DNA of 64,000 nucleotides from Zoroaster sp. YZ-2022 (Eukaryota > Echinodermata > Asteroidea > Forcipulatida > Zoroasteridae), in the NCBI GenBank assembly GCA_029582265.1, contig CM055817.1, forward strand, positions 27,150,258-27,214,257, read 5' to 3'. Numbering within the stretch: position 1 is the first letter of the stretch; the number at the start of each line of letters is the position of its first letter. A program made the position numbers and the translations under genes. Below the pieces are notes generated by a model. The model did not search any database and had not been told where the DNA came from. It worked only from the letters and a program-made list of their open reading frames with translations. Shown here piece after piece: positions 62,798 through 64,000 of this stretch.

Positions 62798-63580
62798 TCA
62801 TGAGAACATTTCTTTAATTTATTACACATTGTCAAGAATAATTGTGCAATTTTGAAAACAAATCAATGCCATTTTAAATTTTAATGGTCCAGCTACTCCA
62901 AAATTATACACTATGTTCCCATTCACATAAATTAGAACTTATCTGAATTTTCAAATACTTTATTCTTGGTCCATGTACTCATAACACCTTCCTATTATTT
63001 TTACAGCATGTTCACTGTGACATATTATTTTCCTCATTCACATAAATTAGAACTCTGAAATTTCTCTACAATGATAGACCAAAGAATGTAAAAAAAAAAA
63101 AAATTAAAAAAACCACAAATGTGTTGGTTCATCACCAGTGGCAGGACATGCCATCACCAAGAACTTGGGGAAGGGGGCAGACATTTTTCATGCGAGAACA
63201 TTTCTTTAATTTATTACACATTGTCAAGAATAATTGTGTGCAATTTTGAAAACAAACCAATGCCATTTTCAATTTTAATGGTCCAGCTACTCCAAATGAT
63301 ACACTATTTTCCCCATCCACATAAATTAGAACTTATCTGAATTTTCAAATACTTTTATTCTTGGTCCATGTACTTATAACACCTTCCTATTATTTTGTTT
63401 ACAGCATGTTCACTGTGACATATTATTTTCGTCATTCACATAAATTAGAACTTCTCTGAAATTTCTCTGCAATGATAAACCAAAGAATGTAAAAAAAAAT
63501 AAAAACCAAATGTGTTGGTTCATCACCAGTGGCAGGACATGCCATCACCAAGAACTTGGGGAGGGGCAGACATTTTATTC
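62798..63580. repeat. about 390-bp tandem duplication inside copy 2
   Basis: Two successive copies run from GAGAACATTTCTTTAATTTA through to GTGGCAGGACATGCCATCAC and CAAGAACTTGGGG. Copy 1 has the segment only once (about 55044-55440). Confidence 0.85.
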
Positions 63581-64000
63581 CAAAATTACCAATTCCAATG
63601 ACATACAGAGAGTACATTTATTATAAATGCAGATTGATTCTGTTTTCTTGTCAACAAAGGATGGGTTCATTTACACTGAAGTAAATTTACTTGTTACATG
63701 TGTCAGACCATGTACACTCATTTCTAGATTGGTTACAAGTAGGTTAAACAGGTCAACAAAGTGGGGGAAGGAAATGTGTAACCACAAAAGTCAAATCATA
63801 AAACCCAACAGACAGTTAAAATAAATATGTATTTCATTGTTTTATTAGCAATTACAAGCACCCATACAACTCTTTGGTTATTTCAATGTCTAACAATTTA
63901 TGTACAAAATGGCATCTGATCTTTAGGTTGTAATTCTGTAGTATGGTTGCAGCTACAGACATTTTGCCAATCATGTGTACAACCTTGAAAATGTAAAAAT

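Larger units (their letters stand above)
61713..64000 (-). mobile_element. Helitron-like element, copy 2, runs off the window
   Basis: Complement of copy 1: the 3' hairpin plus CTAA (at 61713-61716) is followed by T in the ATT tail of a LINE. Matching blocks run 61713-62040 to 57690-58005, 62200-62660 to 57000-57420, and 62690-64000 to 54540-55510. It lacks the 1428-bp element and carries an internal tandem duplication (62798-63580). Its 5' end lies beyond 64000. Confidence 0.8.

Overview
This is a eukaryotic, animal-type window. It has GT-AG introns, APE-type non-LTR retrotransposons of two clades, tRNA-derived SINEs, short inverted-repeat DNA transposons and a large satellite block. The repertoire fits a marine invertebrate, possibly a deuterostome such as an echinoderm, hemichordate or cephalochordate, but the sequence alone does not fix the species. 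No prokaryotic operons, CRISPR arrays or rRNA genes are visible.

Layout. Positions 1-29334 are one AT-rich satellite array: a monomer of about 231 bp, roughly 127 tandem copies, in two variant classes that partly alternate as a dimer. A 500-N gap (29335-29834) hides its right edge. Positions 29835-36328 hold no recognised host gene; they carry a tRNA-derived SINE, a 380-bp TTC microsatellite, the 3' end of a LINE and several inverted-repeat DNA elements. Positions 36329-43799 hold the one host gene I can support: an 8-exon minus-strand gene whose pieces match methylthioribose kinase (MtnK) from N-terminus to C-terminus. Its introns are packed with a 64-bp tandem array (about 20 copies), a 29-bp minisatellite, nested hAT-type elements and a Penelope-like remnant. 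Two exons each lack one base in a homopolymer, so the gene is either a young pseudogene or carries assembly errors.

Positions 45541-60170 are two retrotransposons head to head. On the minus strand is a CR1/L2-group LINE (45541 to about 49690) whose protein begins with a hydrophobic segment and a 2A-like ribosome-skipping motif. On the plus strand is a Tx1/L1-group LINE (about 49700-60170) with ORF1 and ORF2, both broken. A 4.8-kb noncoding element with a Helitron-like 3' end (hairpin, then CTAA) sits inside its reverse transcriptase. That element in turn carries a 1428-bp element with 330-bp terminal inverted repeats and a 9-bp target duplication, and inside this lies a tRNA-like/SINE sequence. 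Positions 60172-64000 hold a SINE, another LINE tail and, inserted in that tail, a second inverted copy of the Helitron-like element that runs off the window. The second copy lacks the 1428-bp insertion and so gives its empty site.

The most interesting signals are the Helitron-like family with a long hairpin conserved by paired changes in both copies, the 2A-like motif, the MtnK-like gene with two homopolymer frameshifts, and the tandem array that seems to grow out of a Penelope-like repeat end.
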